Origin: Myxococcales bacterium
GTDB taxonomy: Bacteria > Myxococcota > Polyangia > Fen-1088
Reading direction: 5' to 3'
Assembly: GCA_003155465.1 (NCBI GenBank)
Contig: PMCR01000488.1
Coordinates: 1 to 9,917, forward strand
Length of the DNA: 9,917 nt
Part shown: piece by piece, positions 1 to 6,763 of the stretch
Layout of the letters: each line of letters begins with the position of its first letter
Position numbering within the stretch: the stretch's first letter is position 1
Position numbers and translations under genes: made by a program
The notes under the pieces: generated by a model
Database searches by the model: none
What the model saw: the letters and a program-made list of their open reading frames with translations, nothing else
Told to the model about the DNA's origin: nothing

Positions 1-152
1 TGACGCGAGTCCTGGTGCTTGCGAGGTTGTCGCTCGCCAACGCATCTGGCTTGGTGCTGGGGTTCTCTGGGTGGACGCCGCGAACTGGAACCCCATCGAA
101 GAATGGAACTGTCGGGGCGTGGTACTCTAGACAAATGGCGAGGATGTCTGTA

Positions 153-1562
153 ATGACGAGACTAGCGACGACTCCAGCGATCCTTGGGCTTCTCGTGATT
201 GGTATTATTGCTGCGGGATTGCCCACTGGCTGCAGCAGCAAGACGGCAATCAGCCAAGAGCGTGCGGACGCGCAGGCACCTGCTCTGGACGCGCCTGCGG
301 GCAGCGGAGGTGCTGCGGGAGCGGGTATCGACGCTGCGGCCACCGGAAGCGGAGACAGCGCGGGCGATACCGGCAGCGGCGGTGTCACGGGAACGGGTGG
401 ATCCTCACCGAGCGGAGGTACCACGGCAGCTGGTAGGACGACGTCAACCGGTGGAAGCACAGGAATGGGCGGGGCCACCCAAACCGGCGGCACCACGGGG
501 GCTGCCGGCGCCACGCAAACCGGCGGCAGCACCGGGGCTGGCGGCGTCACGCAAAGCGGTGGCACCACGAGGGCTGGCGGCGGCGCGGGAGCTGGCGGCA
601 CGGGCGGTTCCACAAATGCGGGGGCCGGCGGCAGCACGGGAACTGGTGGCACGGGCGGTGCCGGCAGTGCGGGCGTGAGGTGCGGAGGCGAGATCGGACT
701 GCCCTGCGGGGCCGGTGAATTTTGCGATCTGCCGCCGGGGCATTGCTGCTGCGACTTCATGGGAACTTGCACGGTCAAGCCTGGGGGTTGCACCGCGGAC
801 TATCGGCCCGTGTGCGGTTGCGACGGGAAGACCTATAGCAACGACTGTGAACGCCTGGTTTTCGGCCAGAGCAAGCTCTATGACGGCGCATGCGGAACAG
901 CAGATGCCGGAGTCGGGGGCAGCACAGGAGCCGGCGGTACCGCAGGAACCGGCTCGGGCGGCACCGCCACCGGCGGCAGGCCGGCTACCGGGGGCACGAC
1001 GACTGGAGGCACGGGCGGCACGAGCACGGGCGGAGCCGGAGGGTCGTCCGACGGGTACCCGGAGTGCACGACCTCCGCGGATTGCCAGCTCGTCAACGAC
1101 TGCTGCAACTGCACGTCCATACCAAAGGGCAGCGGCAAGCCTTTCTGCGCTCTGATGGAGTGCTATGAGGCTCGTTGCGACTCCCGCTATGTTACAGGAG
1201 CCTCAGTCGCGTGCATCGCCGGTCGCTGCACATTTAGCCAAACCTGTAACCCGGCTGAGGTCAGTTGCTCGTCACCAACTCCCGTGTGTCGCGTCGGCCA
1301 GGTTCCCCTCATCGTCGGAGGCTGCTACGACCTCTGCTTCCTGGTAGAGGATTGCTCGGATGTCGGTTCGTGTGACGTGTGCAAGGCCGCAGGATTGTCT
1401 TGTGCGACATTCCAGACCCTGCCCCCCTCCTACCATTGCGTCTCCACACCTCCCCAGTGCGTCGCGAACCCGACCTGCGCCTGCATGGGGATCTGCAGCG
1501 GAGACTTGTCGTGCGTCGAGCCGGACAGCACCGAGCTCACCTGCCAGTGCCCGAACTGCTGA
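153..1562 (+). CDS. Kazal-domain, Cys-rich surface lipoprotein
   Basis: Predicted exported lipoprotein of 469 residues. I chose the ATG at 153 because AGGA at 141-144 lies 8 bases upstream and the protein then begins with a compact signal peptide (MTRLATTPAILGLLV...). This ends in LPTGC with Cys27 as the likely lipidated residue; Pro at -3 makes the lipobox imperfect. In-frame ATGs at 15, 135 and 144 are alternatives. A Gly/Thr/Ser-rich stalk covers about residues 45-173. A Cys-rich block follows at about 177-247, containing PVCGCDGKTYSNDC and a closing GAC, the signature of Kazal-type serine protease inhibitors. A second Gly/Thr stalk leads to a C-terminal Cys-rich region (about 308-469, starting near PECTTSADC) that I cannot assign. 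Inferred role: surface-tethered protease inhibitor or adhesin. It converges with the next gene, 68 bases away. Coding and lipoprotein status are fairly sure; inhibition is unproven. Confidence 0.85.
   Translation: MTRLATTPAILGLLVIGIIAAGLPTGCSSKTAISQERADAQAPALDAPAGSGGAAGAGIDAAATGSGDSAGDTGSGGVTGTGGSSPSGGTTAAGRTTSTGGSTGMGGATQTGGTTGAAGATQTGGSTGAGGVTQSGGTTRAGGGAGAGGTGGSTNAGAGGSTGTGGTGGAGSAGVRCGGEIGLPCGAGEFCDLPPGHCCCDFMGTCTVKPGGCTADYRPVCGCDGKTYSNDCERLVFGQSKLYDGACGTADAGVGGSTGAGGTAGTGSGGTATGGRPATGGTTTGGTGGTSTGGAGGSSDGYPECTTSADCQLVNDCCNCTSIPKGSGKPFCALMECYEARCDSRYVTGASVACIAGRCTFSQTCNPAEVSCSSPTPVCRVGQVPLIVGGCYDLCFLVEDCSDVGSCDVCKAAGLSCATFQTLPPSYHCVSTPPQCVANPTCACMGICSGDLSCVEPDSTELTCQCPNC
471..578 (+). repeat. 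36-bp tandem coding repeat in the Gly/Thr stalk
   Basis: Three consecutive in-frame units of 36 bases encode 12-residue repeats of the form GATQTGG(T/S)TGAx. The third has drifted (GVTQSGGTTRAG). The repeats lie in the low-complexity stalk of the Kazal lipoprotein. Because the unit is a multiple of three, copy-number change would alter stalk length without breaking the frame. Confidence 0.75.
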
Positions 1563-1630
1563 CGGCGGTGAACCTCGTACCACTACTGCAAGATCTAGTG
1601 TCCCTCGTGGAAATCCCGTCCGAGGGTACT

Positions 1631-2848
1631 TCAGCATCCCTGGCCGGCGGGGCAGGGCCACGAGGTCGTGCCGGCACAGCTCCACTTGGAAACCCCAGTG
1701 CTGCTGGGCTCAGGACAAACGCAATAGCCCGTCTTCGCCGCACCTGTAGAGTCGAGGTAGCCCCCATTGACGTTGCAGAGTGTGCATGGTGCGACCGAGC
1801 AGGTCGTGATGGCCTGTGGCGCGTCGATCGGACAAGAGGGATCGATGCTGGGGGGAATCTTGTAACAGGAGTAGTCGCCAGGCGGGAAGCTGCACCCCGA
1901 CTGTTCGACGTACACGCCAGCGGTGCAGGTCTCGGACCTGAAACCGATGCTCTGGGGACCACAGGTTTTGTAGCAGAGCGGGGGATCCGTGTCGACGCAG
2001 GTGCCGCCCTTGGCGGGAACCACGCCCGCGGCCGTCAGAAGACCGGAGCACAGAGGCTCGTAGGCGGCGGTCCCCGTCGTTCCAGCGACTCCACCGGCTC
2101 CGGTCGTTGCCGGCGTGGTAGTTCCACCGTTGCCGGTGGTGCCTGGCGTGGTCATACCGCCGCTCGCGGTGACGACGGTCGAGCCGCCCGTGCTGGTCAC
2201 ACCACCGACTCCGCCCGTCTGCCCGGTTCCGCCCGTTCCGAAGGCGTCGGGAGTGCCGGCATCCAGGGTTCCTGCGGCGCCGCCCGCCCCGCCGGTGACC
2301 CTGCCCCCTGTTCCACCGGCTGCCGTACCGCCTGCGCCGCCGCCGCCGACCACGCCGCCCGTCCCGGCACCGCCGCTGCCGACCACGCTGTCCGGAATGC
2401 AGGTGGCCATGGCGGCACACGCGTCGGCGGCCGCTTGGTTGTCGTTGGGATCACAGGTGGAAATCGCCCGCGTGCAAGCCTCCGCCTGCGAAACCGTCGC
2501 CTTGCAAGTCGTAGGGATCGACGCGGACTGGGTTAGGCATTCCGCCTGACTCGCCGGCGCCGTGATCTCCACCGTGCTGCCGGTGTTCGTGCAGACCACC
2601 GTGCTGCCGTAGCCGCCGTAGAGGCTCGCTACCCAGTCACAGAGCTTTTGCTTGTCGGCGGTGGTCATGCTGCTCACGGGCTTGGTGCCGCTGACCCCCG
2701 AGGTTTGCGCCGGCGTGCTGGCGGCGTCCTCTTTCCCGAGCATCTGGCCGCCATCGCCGACATCCAAGCTACCGCCACAAGCGCCCGCCGACGTAGCAAG
2801 GACGACGAGGGAAAGGACCGCGAGATGCGACACGAGTCGGTCTTGCAT
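1631..2848 (-). CDS. Cys-rich two-domain lipoprotein with Gly/Thr linker
   Basis: Predicted exported lipoprotein of 405 residues. The signal peptide MQDRLVSHLAVLSLVVLATS ends at AGAC, with Cys24 as the probable lipidated residue. The start is firm because AAGGAGG lies 5 bases upstream. Residues 60-150 form a compact domain with eight cysteines (70, 86, 104, 115, 125, 132, 144, 150) and the motif QKLCDWVASLYGGYG. I have the impression that similar domains occur in other myxobacterial hypothetical proteins. Residues about 157-262 are a Gly/Thr/Val linker. Residues 263-405 hold sixteen cysteines, with YKTCGP, GYCVCPE, KWSCA and WPCP motifs. The even Cys counts suggest disulfide-stabilised extracytoplasmic modules. 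It converges with the Kazal lipoprotein and diverges from the ligase gene at 3182. No enzymatic motif is visible, so the function is unknown. Confidence 0.88.
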   Translation of the reverse strand: MQDRLVSHLAVLSLVVLATSAGACGGSLDVGDGGQMLGKEDAASTPAQTSGVSGTKPVSSMTTADKQKLCDWVASLYGGYGSTVVCTNTGSTVEITAPASQAECLTQSASIPTTCKATVSQAEACTRAISTCDPNDNQAAADACAAMATCIPDSVVGSGGAGTGGVVGGGGAGGTAAGGTGGRVTGGAGGAAGTLDAGTPDAFGTGGTGQTGGVGGVTSTGGSTVVTASGGMTTPGTTGNGGTTTPATTGAGGVAGTTGTAAYEPLCSGLLTAAGVVPAKGGTCVDTDPPLCYKTCGPQSIGFRSETCTAGVYVEQSGCSFPPGDYSCYKIPPSIDPSCPIDAPQAITTCSVAPCTLCNVNGGYLDSTGAAKTGYCVCPEPSSTGVSKWSCAGTTSWPCPAGQGC

Positions 2849-2853
2849 GAGAG

Positions 2854-2860
2854 CCTCCTT
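2854..2860 (-). promoter_or_regulatory. Strong Shine-Dalgarno (AAGGAGG)
   Basis: Read on the minus strand, AAGGAGG sits 5 bases before the ATG at 2848. It is the clearest ribosome binding site in the window and fixes the start of the Cys-rich lipoprotein. Confidence 0.85.
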
Positions 2861-2873
2861 GGTGCTGCCATCG

Positions 2874-2879
2874 ATTGTA
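2874..2879 (-). promoter_or_regulatory. Candidate -10 element for the Cys-rich lipoprotein
   Basis: Minus-strand TACAAT (one mismatch to TATAAT) lies 13 bases upstream of the Shine-Dalgarno, which would give a short leader. No good -35 is seen at 16-18 bases. A single hexamer is weak evidence. The site lies 15 bases from the conserved part of the transposase remnant. Confidence 0.25.
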
Positions 2880-2894
2880 TCCCAGTTTGGTCGC

Positions 2895-3028
2895 TATCCG
2901 CTCCAGGCACTCGCTCTTGATCGAAAGCACGAATCGCTCCGCATGCGCGTTGCAATTGGGACTTTGCGCAGGGGCCACCTGGCATCCTCTCGTTGATCGC
3001 GCACGCGATCATCGTGATGAGAAATTGG
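2895..3028 (-). pseudogene. Decayed integrase-core (DDE) transposase fragment
   Basis: On the minus strand, an in-frame stretch at 2978-2895 reads AQSPNCNAHAERF followed by VLSIKSECLERI. This matches the region around the catalytic Glu of integrase-core (rve) transposases of the IS3/IS481 type, usually SPNLNAxAERFVxSIKxECL. Upstream at about 3028-3003, in other frames, are QFLI and HDDR, resembling the FLIHDRD segment that carries the second catalytic Asp. The two parts are in different frames, and only about a dozen codons separate them, whereas I would expect roughly thirty in an intact enzyme. Frameshift and internal deletion are therefore both likely. The N-terminal half, the C-terminus and the terminal inverted repeats are absent. 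From 3029 to 3181, up to the next start codon, I see nothing recognisable. Confidence 0.7.
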
Positions 3029-3181
3029 AGCGTCGCCGGGAGCATTGATGGCCATCCTGGCGATTCACACGGACTGTTTCAAGCTGCTCATCCTCGCGAT
3101 TTCATGCAAGAATCTCGGCGATGAATATCCGGACCCCACGGGATCTCTCATTTCCCCAGACCCCCGCCTGAAAGAGGAACG

Positions 3182-4789
3182 ATGGCCTTTCAAGCCCGGC
3201 TACGCATGTACGCACGCTTCGCCCGCGATTTGCCACGCTTTCTCGACGAGCGGCTGACACCAGAGACGGCGCGGGCCGCGGTCGCCCGCAATCTCGAAGG
3301 CCGGGAGGAGAGGCTGATCACCCTCGTGCGGCGGACCATCTTCGAGCACCCCGCGAGCCCCTACCTCCCGCTCCTGCGGTTCGCTGGCTGCGAGCGCGGC
3401 GATTTCGAGAAGCTGGTGCGCGGTGATGGCGCGGAGGCCGCCCTGGCCAGGCTTGCGCGGGCAGGGGTCTGCGTCACCGTCGACGAGTTCAAGGCCAAGA
3501 CCCCGATGGTCCGGGGCGGGCAGACCTTCGTGGTCGACCAGGCGGCGTTCGACAATCCCCTGCCCGCCGCCCACATCGAGTCGCGCACCGGCGGCAGCCG
3601 GAGCGCGGGCACCCGCACCGTCTACGACCTCGACTTCCTCGCCCAGAACTGGAGCGTGCACCAGGCCATCCTCATGGATGGGCTCGAAGCTCGCGGCATG
3701 CCCTACGGCCTCTGGTACCCCATCATGCCCGGCTCCGGCCCCCTGGCCGTGCTGACCTGGACGAGGGCGGGCAACGCCCCGAAGAAGTGGTTCTCGCCCG
3801 TCGCGGCCCGCGACATCCGGCCGCCCCTGCGCGATCGCCTGGCAACCACGGGCATCATCGTCTTCGGACGCCTGCTGTCCTTCCCCTGGCCGCACCCCGA
3901 GCACGTCGCGCTCGAGGACGCACTGCAGGTGGCGCGCTGGATCCACGAGCAGGTTTCCGAGCACGGCGGCTGCCTCTTCAACGCGTACACCAGCGCAGCA
4001 GTTCGCATCTGCCAGGCCGCACGCGAGGCCAGCCTCGACATCGCCGGCGCCAGGTTCGTGGTCGCCGGGGAGCCCCTCACCGAGGCGAAGCGCGGCGAGA
4101 TCGAACGCGCCGGGGTGAAGCTCGCCACGTACTACGCGTCGATGGACGCGGGCTTTCTGGGCGTTTCCTGCCTCGAGCCGGAGGAATGTGACGAGGTCCA
4201 CCTCTTCGAGGACAACTTCGTGTTCGGCCAGCACGCCCGGGCCGTCCCGCATGCCGCCGCCACCGTCGATGCGCTGCTGACAACCACGCTCTTGCCCAGC
4301 ACGCCCAAGGTGCTGCTCAACGTCGAGACCGGCGACTGCGGTGTGCTCGGCCGGCGAGCGTGCGGTTGCTCCCTGGACCGTCTCGGCCTGGCCACGCACC
4401 TGCACACGATCCGCGGCTTCGACAAGCTGACCAGCCAGGGAATGACGTTCATCGGTACCGACGTGGTCAAGGTGATCGAACAGGATCTGCCCGCCCGCTT
4501 CGGCGGCTCGTTGGCCGACTACCAGATGGTGGAAGAAGAGGACGAACGCGGGCACACCCGGATGAGCCTCGTGATCAGCCCGAGCGTCGGCGCGGTGGAC
4601 GAGGCCGAGGCGGTCAAGGTGGTAATCGAAGCGCTCAGCCGGGGGCCGGATCACCACCGCATGATGGCGAAGATCTGGGCGGACAGTGGCACGTTCCGCG
4701 TGCTCCGGATTCAGCCCCAGGTTACGGCCGCGGGCAAGCTCATGCCGTTGCACATCTCCCGGCGCCCAACCCGCCATCCCCGAGCGTGA
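3182..4789 (+). CDS. Divergent PaaK/LuxE-like adenylate-forming ligase
   Basis: A 535-residue protein resembling phenylacetate-CoA ligase and related adenylate-forming (ANL superfamily) enzymes, which activate a carboxylate as acyl-AMP and pass it to a thiol. Segments that line up by eye are: RTGGSRSAGTRT (135-146), in the place of the Ser/Thr/Gly-rich phosphate-binding loop; VVAGEPLTEAKRGEIE (293-308), like the GAEPWTxAMRxxIE motif of PaaK; YYASMDAGFLGVSC (317-330), then HLFEDNFV (340-347), like PaaK's Tyr-Gly-Leu-Ser and WEDHF segments; ETGDCG and CGC (about 382-396); and IRGFDKLTSQGM (410-421), in the hinge position. It is longer than typical PaaK (about 430-440), with roughly 130 extra N-terminal residues of unknown role. 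GAGGA lies only 3 bases before the ATG, so the start is reasonable but not certain. No signal peptide or partner gene is seen; the substrate is unknown. Confidence 0.82.
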   Translation: MAFQARLRMYARFARDLPRFLDERLTPETARAAVARNLEGREERLITLVRRTIFEHPASPYLPLLRFAGCERGDFEKLVRGDGAEAALARLARAGVCVTVDEFKAKTPMVRGGQTFVVDQAAFDNPLPAAHIESRTGGSRSAGTRTVYDLDFLAQNWSVHQAILMDGLEARGMPYGLWYPIMPGSGPLAVLTWTRAGNAPKKWFSPVAARDIRPPLRDRLATTGIIVFGRLLSFPWPHPEHVALEDALQVARWIHEQVSEHGGCLFNAYTSAAVRICQAAREASLDIAGARFVVAGEPLTEAKRGEIERAGVKLATYYASMDAGFLGVSCLEPEECDEVHLFEDNFVFGQHARAVPHAAATVDALLTTTLLPSTPKVLLNVETGDCGVLGRRACGCSLDRLGLATHLHTIRGFDKLTSQGMTFIGTDVVKVIEQDLPARFGGSLADYQMVEEEDERGHTRMSLVISPSVGAVDEAEAVKVVIEALSRGPDHHRMMAKIWADSGTFRVLRIQPQVTAAGKLMPLHISRRPTRHPRA

Positions 4790-4798
4790 CGGATGCTG

Positions 4799-5079
4799 CT
4801 ATCGAATCACTGATTTGACCTTGGCATGGCCGTTCTTGTCGAGTTTCTCGACGGCCGTTGCAGCCGTGCTGCCCGTCGGAGCCGCGACGACCACGCACCA
4901 TACCTCGGCCCAGATGGGTACGTGCGATAGGTCGAAACGGCCAGCCTGGTCGGGCGCGGGGCCTCGCACAACTTTTCTGCAAAACCTGCCACGAGCGCTA
5001 CGTGGTCGGGCTGAGCTGACGGGACGCTTGACCAGGGCTTGATGGCGCAGACTGTCCCGCGTGCCCAAGACGGCGGCAT
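4799..5079 (-). pseudogene. Possible decayed convergent gene (3' remnant)
   Basis: The stretch from 4790 to 5188 has no intact gene. On the minus strand one frame ending at a TAG (4801-4799) reads WCVVVAAPTGSTAATAVEKL, then DKNGHAKVKSVIR. Its codons strongly prefer G or C in third position, as real genes here do. Upstream, a second minus frame (about 5070-4920) gives plausible protein (AGFAEKLCEAPRPTRLAVS), which suggests a frameshift. The stop lies 9 bases from the end of the ligase gene, a normal convergent spacing. I do not recognise the family, and chance open frames in GC-rich DNA are an alternative. From 5080 to 5188 I see nothing. Confidence 0.25.
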
Positions 5080-5188
5080 CAGAACCCGAAAACGGTCAAG
5101 AATACCCGGCTGGCGCCCTGCGTGAACGCCCGGCTGTTCGCGCAGATGTGGGTCGGAAGGGCTCTCAGACGCTCAAGAACCCATCGAT

Positions 5189-6343
5189 CTATGCTCCGCC
5201 GAGACCGCCAATGCCGCCTGCTCCGCCAGCTCCCCCGATGCCACCCGTTGCCGATGGGCTGGTGGGGACCAGCGTGCCGGCTGCGTGAGCGTCGATCGTG
5301 GCGTTCCAGAGCTTGCCGGAGATGAAATATCGAAGCACCAGCGTGTTTCCTTGGCGAGTACCGTCCAATCCTTCCGTGTAATCGTTCATCTTTGGGCCTG
5401 AGTGAACCGCGTAGCGAATCACGAAGTGGGCCGGGCTTGCGGGCGCGACGCTGTCGAAGGTGACGGCGCCCTCATCGGCGATGGTTCCCTTGCCAGGTTC
5501 CAGCTCTTGTGCACTGCCGGTGAAGCTGACTCCGCGCACGAAGTTCTGGAACGAGAACCAGCGAATCTGGCCAGCACCGTCGAGCGATACGGTCAAATGA
5601 TCGACGGGGGGGCCAAAGAAACCGGGCGCGACAAGTTCGACCGGGGCGGACCACAGAGTGGCTTGGCCAGCGATCGGGATGGGGGCGTTCGGATCACCGG
5701 GAAAGAGCATGCCCTGGGCGTGCGCGGCGATGGTCGAGCCATAGAGCTTTCCCTCGTCGCTGTACACGACCGACCACCCACTGCCGGTCATTGTGCCCTC
5801 GGTCGACTCGATGTAGTCGCATTGACCTGCCACGCTTGCGACGTGCTCGCGCAATAAGAAATGGGTGGCAGTTGGGGCAGAAGAGTCGACAGCCGTCGCC
5901 GTGTAGTCAAGATCGATGTCGGGCCTCAAGTCCACTCCTCGCGAGCCGGACAGGGGAAAGTCACCTTTGGCGTCGCCGAAGGTCTTCGGCAGCATTGGAA
6001 GTGTTTTCCAGGATAGGTATCGCATACTGTTGTCGGGCCCAAGACCGATGGTCATCTCGTCGCGCGGGGGCCCTACGAATCCAGGCGCGGTCACGTCAAT
6101 CGTTCCCCAGAAGAACGTCCGCGTGGGCGCCGGAGCCTCTGCGAGCGACAACATGGCCAACGCCGGAGTGGGCTGTCCACTGACGCCACCTGTGGCAGTT
6201 CTCGATTGCCCGTCATCGCCGCCGATGTTCCCCGATCCGAGAGCTCCCCCACCGCCAAAATTGGCGGCTATGTGTGTTCCCGAGCCGCACGCCGACACAG
6301 TTGCAAAATACAACAACGCTGCCCCAATCAATTTCGTCTTCAT
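5189..6343 (-). CDS. Lipoprotein with two tandem copies of an unknown domain
   Basis: Predicted 384-residue lipoprotein. I chose the ATG at 6343, not the one at 6424, because MKTKLIGAALLYFATVSAC is an ideal signal peptide with lipobox VSAC and lipidated Cys19; AGAGG lies about 10 bases upstream. A Gly/Ser-rich spacer (about 20-60) precedes two homologous units, residues 78-222 and 229-365. Matching landmarks are FFWGTIDVTAPGFVGPPRDE with LWSAPVELVAPGFFGPPVDH; MRYLSWKTL with IRWFSFQNF; ATHFLLREH with PAHFVIRYA; and GKLYGSTIAAHAQGML with GKLWNATIDAHAAGTL. The unit looks like an all-beta extracytoplasmic domain (inference). The protein ends in a Gly-rich tail (GGIGGAGGAGGIGGLGGA), an odd place for what elsewhere here is a linker. 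No enzyme motif is seen. It diverges from the alpha/beta hydrolase gene. Confidence 0.87.
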   Translation of the reverse strand: MKTKLIGAALLYFATVSACGSGTHIAANFGGGGALGSGNIGGDDGQSRTATGGVSGQPTPALAMLSLAEAPAPTRTFFWGTIDVTAPGFVGPPRDEMTIGLGPDNSMRYLSWKTLPMLPKTFGDAKGDFPLSGSRGVDLRPDIDLDYTATAVDSSAPTATHFLLREHVASVAGQCDYIESTEGTMTGSGWSVVYSDEGKLYGSTIAAHAQGMLFPGDPNAPIPIAGQATLWSAPVELVAPGFFGPPVDHLTVSLDGAGQIRWFSFQNFVRGVSFTGSAQELEPGKGTIADEGAVTFDSVAPASPAHFVIRYAVHSGPKMNDYTEGLDGTRQGNTLVLRYFISGKLWNATIDAHAAGTLVPTSPSATGGIGGAGGAGGIGGLGGA

Positions 6344-6415
6344 GGCATCGCGACCTCTTGCGAGCTGATTGAGAATAGAGCGTACGCCGACACCGGTCGA
6401 CTCGCTAAGCTTTTC

Positions 6416-6421
6416 CTTATA
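6416..6421 (-). promoter_or_regulatory. Candidate -10 element for the tandem-domain lipoprotein
   Basis: Minus-strand TATAAG (one mismatch to TATAAT) lies about 70 bases upstream of the lipoprotein start. No convincing -35 is found at standard spacing; a TGGACA at 6434-6429 is only 7 bases away, too close. It stands 14 bases from the palindrome at 6436-6449, which would make that palindrome well placed to control this promoter. Confidence 0.3.
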
Positions 6422-6435
6422 CAACGCATGTCCAC

Positions 6436-6449
6436 GTGACGCCCGTCAC
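6436..6449. promoter_or_regulatory. Operator-like palindrome GTGACGCCCGTCAC
   Basis: A perfect 6-base inverted repeat, GTGACG and CGTCAC, with a 2-base centre. It is overlapped on the left by CACGTG (6433-6438) and followed on the right by CACC-GATA-GGTG (6447-6458). It lies in the divergent region between the lipoprotein start (6343) and the hydrolase start (6764), just upstream of the candidate -10. The position and symmetry fit a binding site for a dimeric regulator, but no regulator is encoded here and single short palindromes occur by chance. Confidence 0.35.
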
Positions 6450-6458
6450 CGATAGGTG

Positions 6459-6763
6459 CTGCGCTCGGTGCGCGACCGGCAACTGCCCCGTTGGTCGCTG
6501 GTTCGCGGCGAGGATGAAAGCGCCGACGCCCCCTCTACCTACACCCGGCATTTGCGGAAACCTTTGCCCCGCTGCCCGAGTACGCTCCGCCGATTCACCG
6601 GAGTGGTTCAATACCCGCGCTCAGCCCGAATCGCGAAGCAAGCCCTCCCGGTGAACTTCCTGGTATCCGCCGGAGGTTTGCGCAGGGGTTTCAGCAGGGC
6701 TGCCTTCAGTAGCGTACAGCCAGGCGGCCGGGTATTATCGGCTGGCTCTGCTGAGTTCGCGAA
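6459..6763. other. Divergent intergenic region, otherwise unassigned
   Basis: About 300 bases before the hydrolase start without a supportable gene. Short open frames occur on both strands but show no motif, ribosome binding site or family resemblance. The only signal is TATTAT at 6733-6738 (one mismatch to TATAAT), about 26 bases before the hydrolase ATG and without a matching -35. Confidence 0.5.

Noticed and set aside
1602..1626. CCCTCG/CGAGGG inverted repeat between the two convergent lipoproteins
   Set aside because: A 6-base stem with a 13-base loop and no T-run on either strand is too weak to call a terminator.
1379..2536. 385-residue plus-strand open frame overlapping both the Kazal lipoprotein end and the Cys-rich lipoprotein
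   Set aside because: Arg/Gly/Ala-rich shadow protein; the minus-strand gene has a perfect Shine-Dalgarno, a signal peptide and conserved cysteines.
3200..4777. 525-residue minus-strand open frame opposite the ligase
   Set aside because: A mirror of high third-position GC in the ligase gene; the protein is His/Gly/Asp-rich noise without motifs, while the plus strand has PaaK landmarks.
4838..4852. GTCGAG-TTT-CTCGAC hairpin after the ligase gene
   Set aside because: A neat stem but without a T-run, and it lies in what may be coding sequence of a decayed minus-strand gene.
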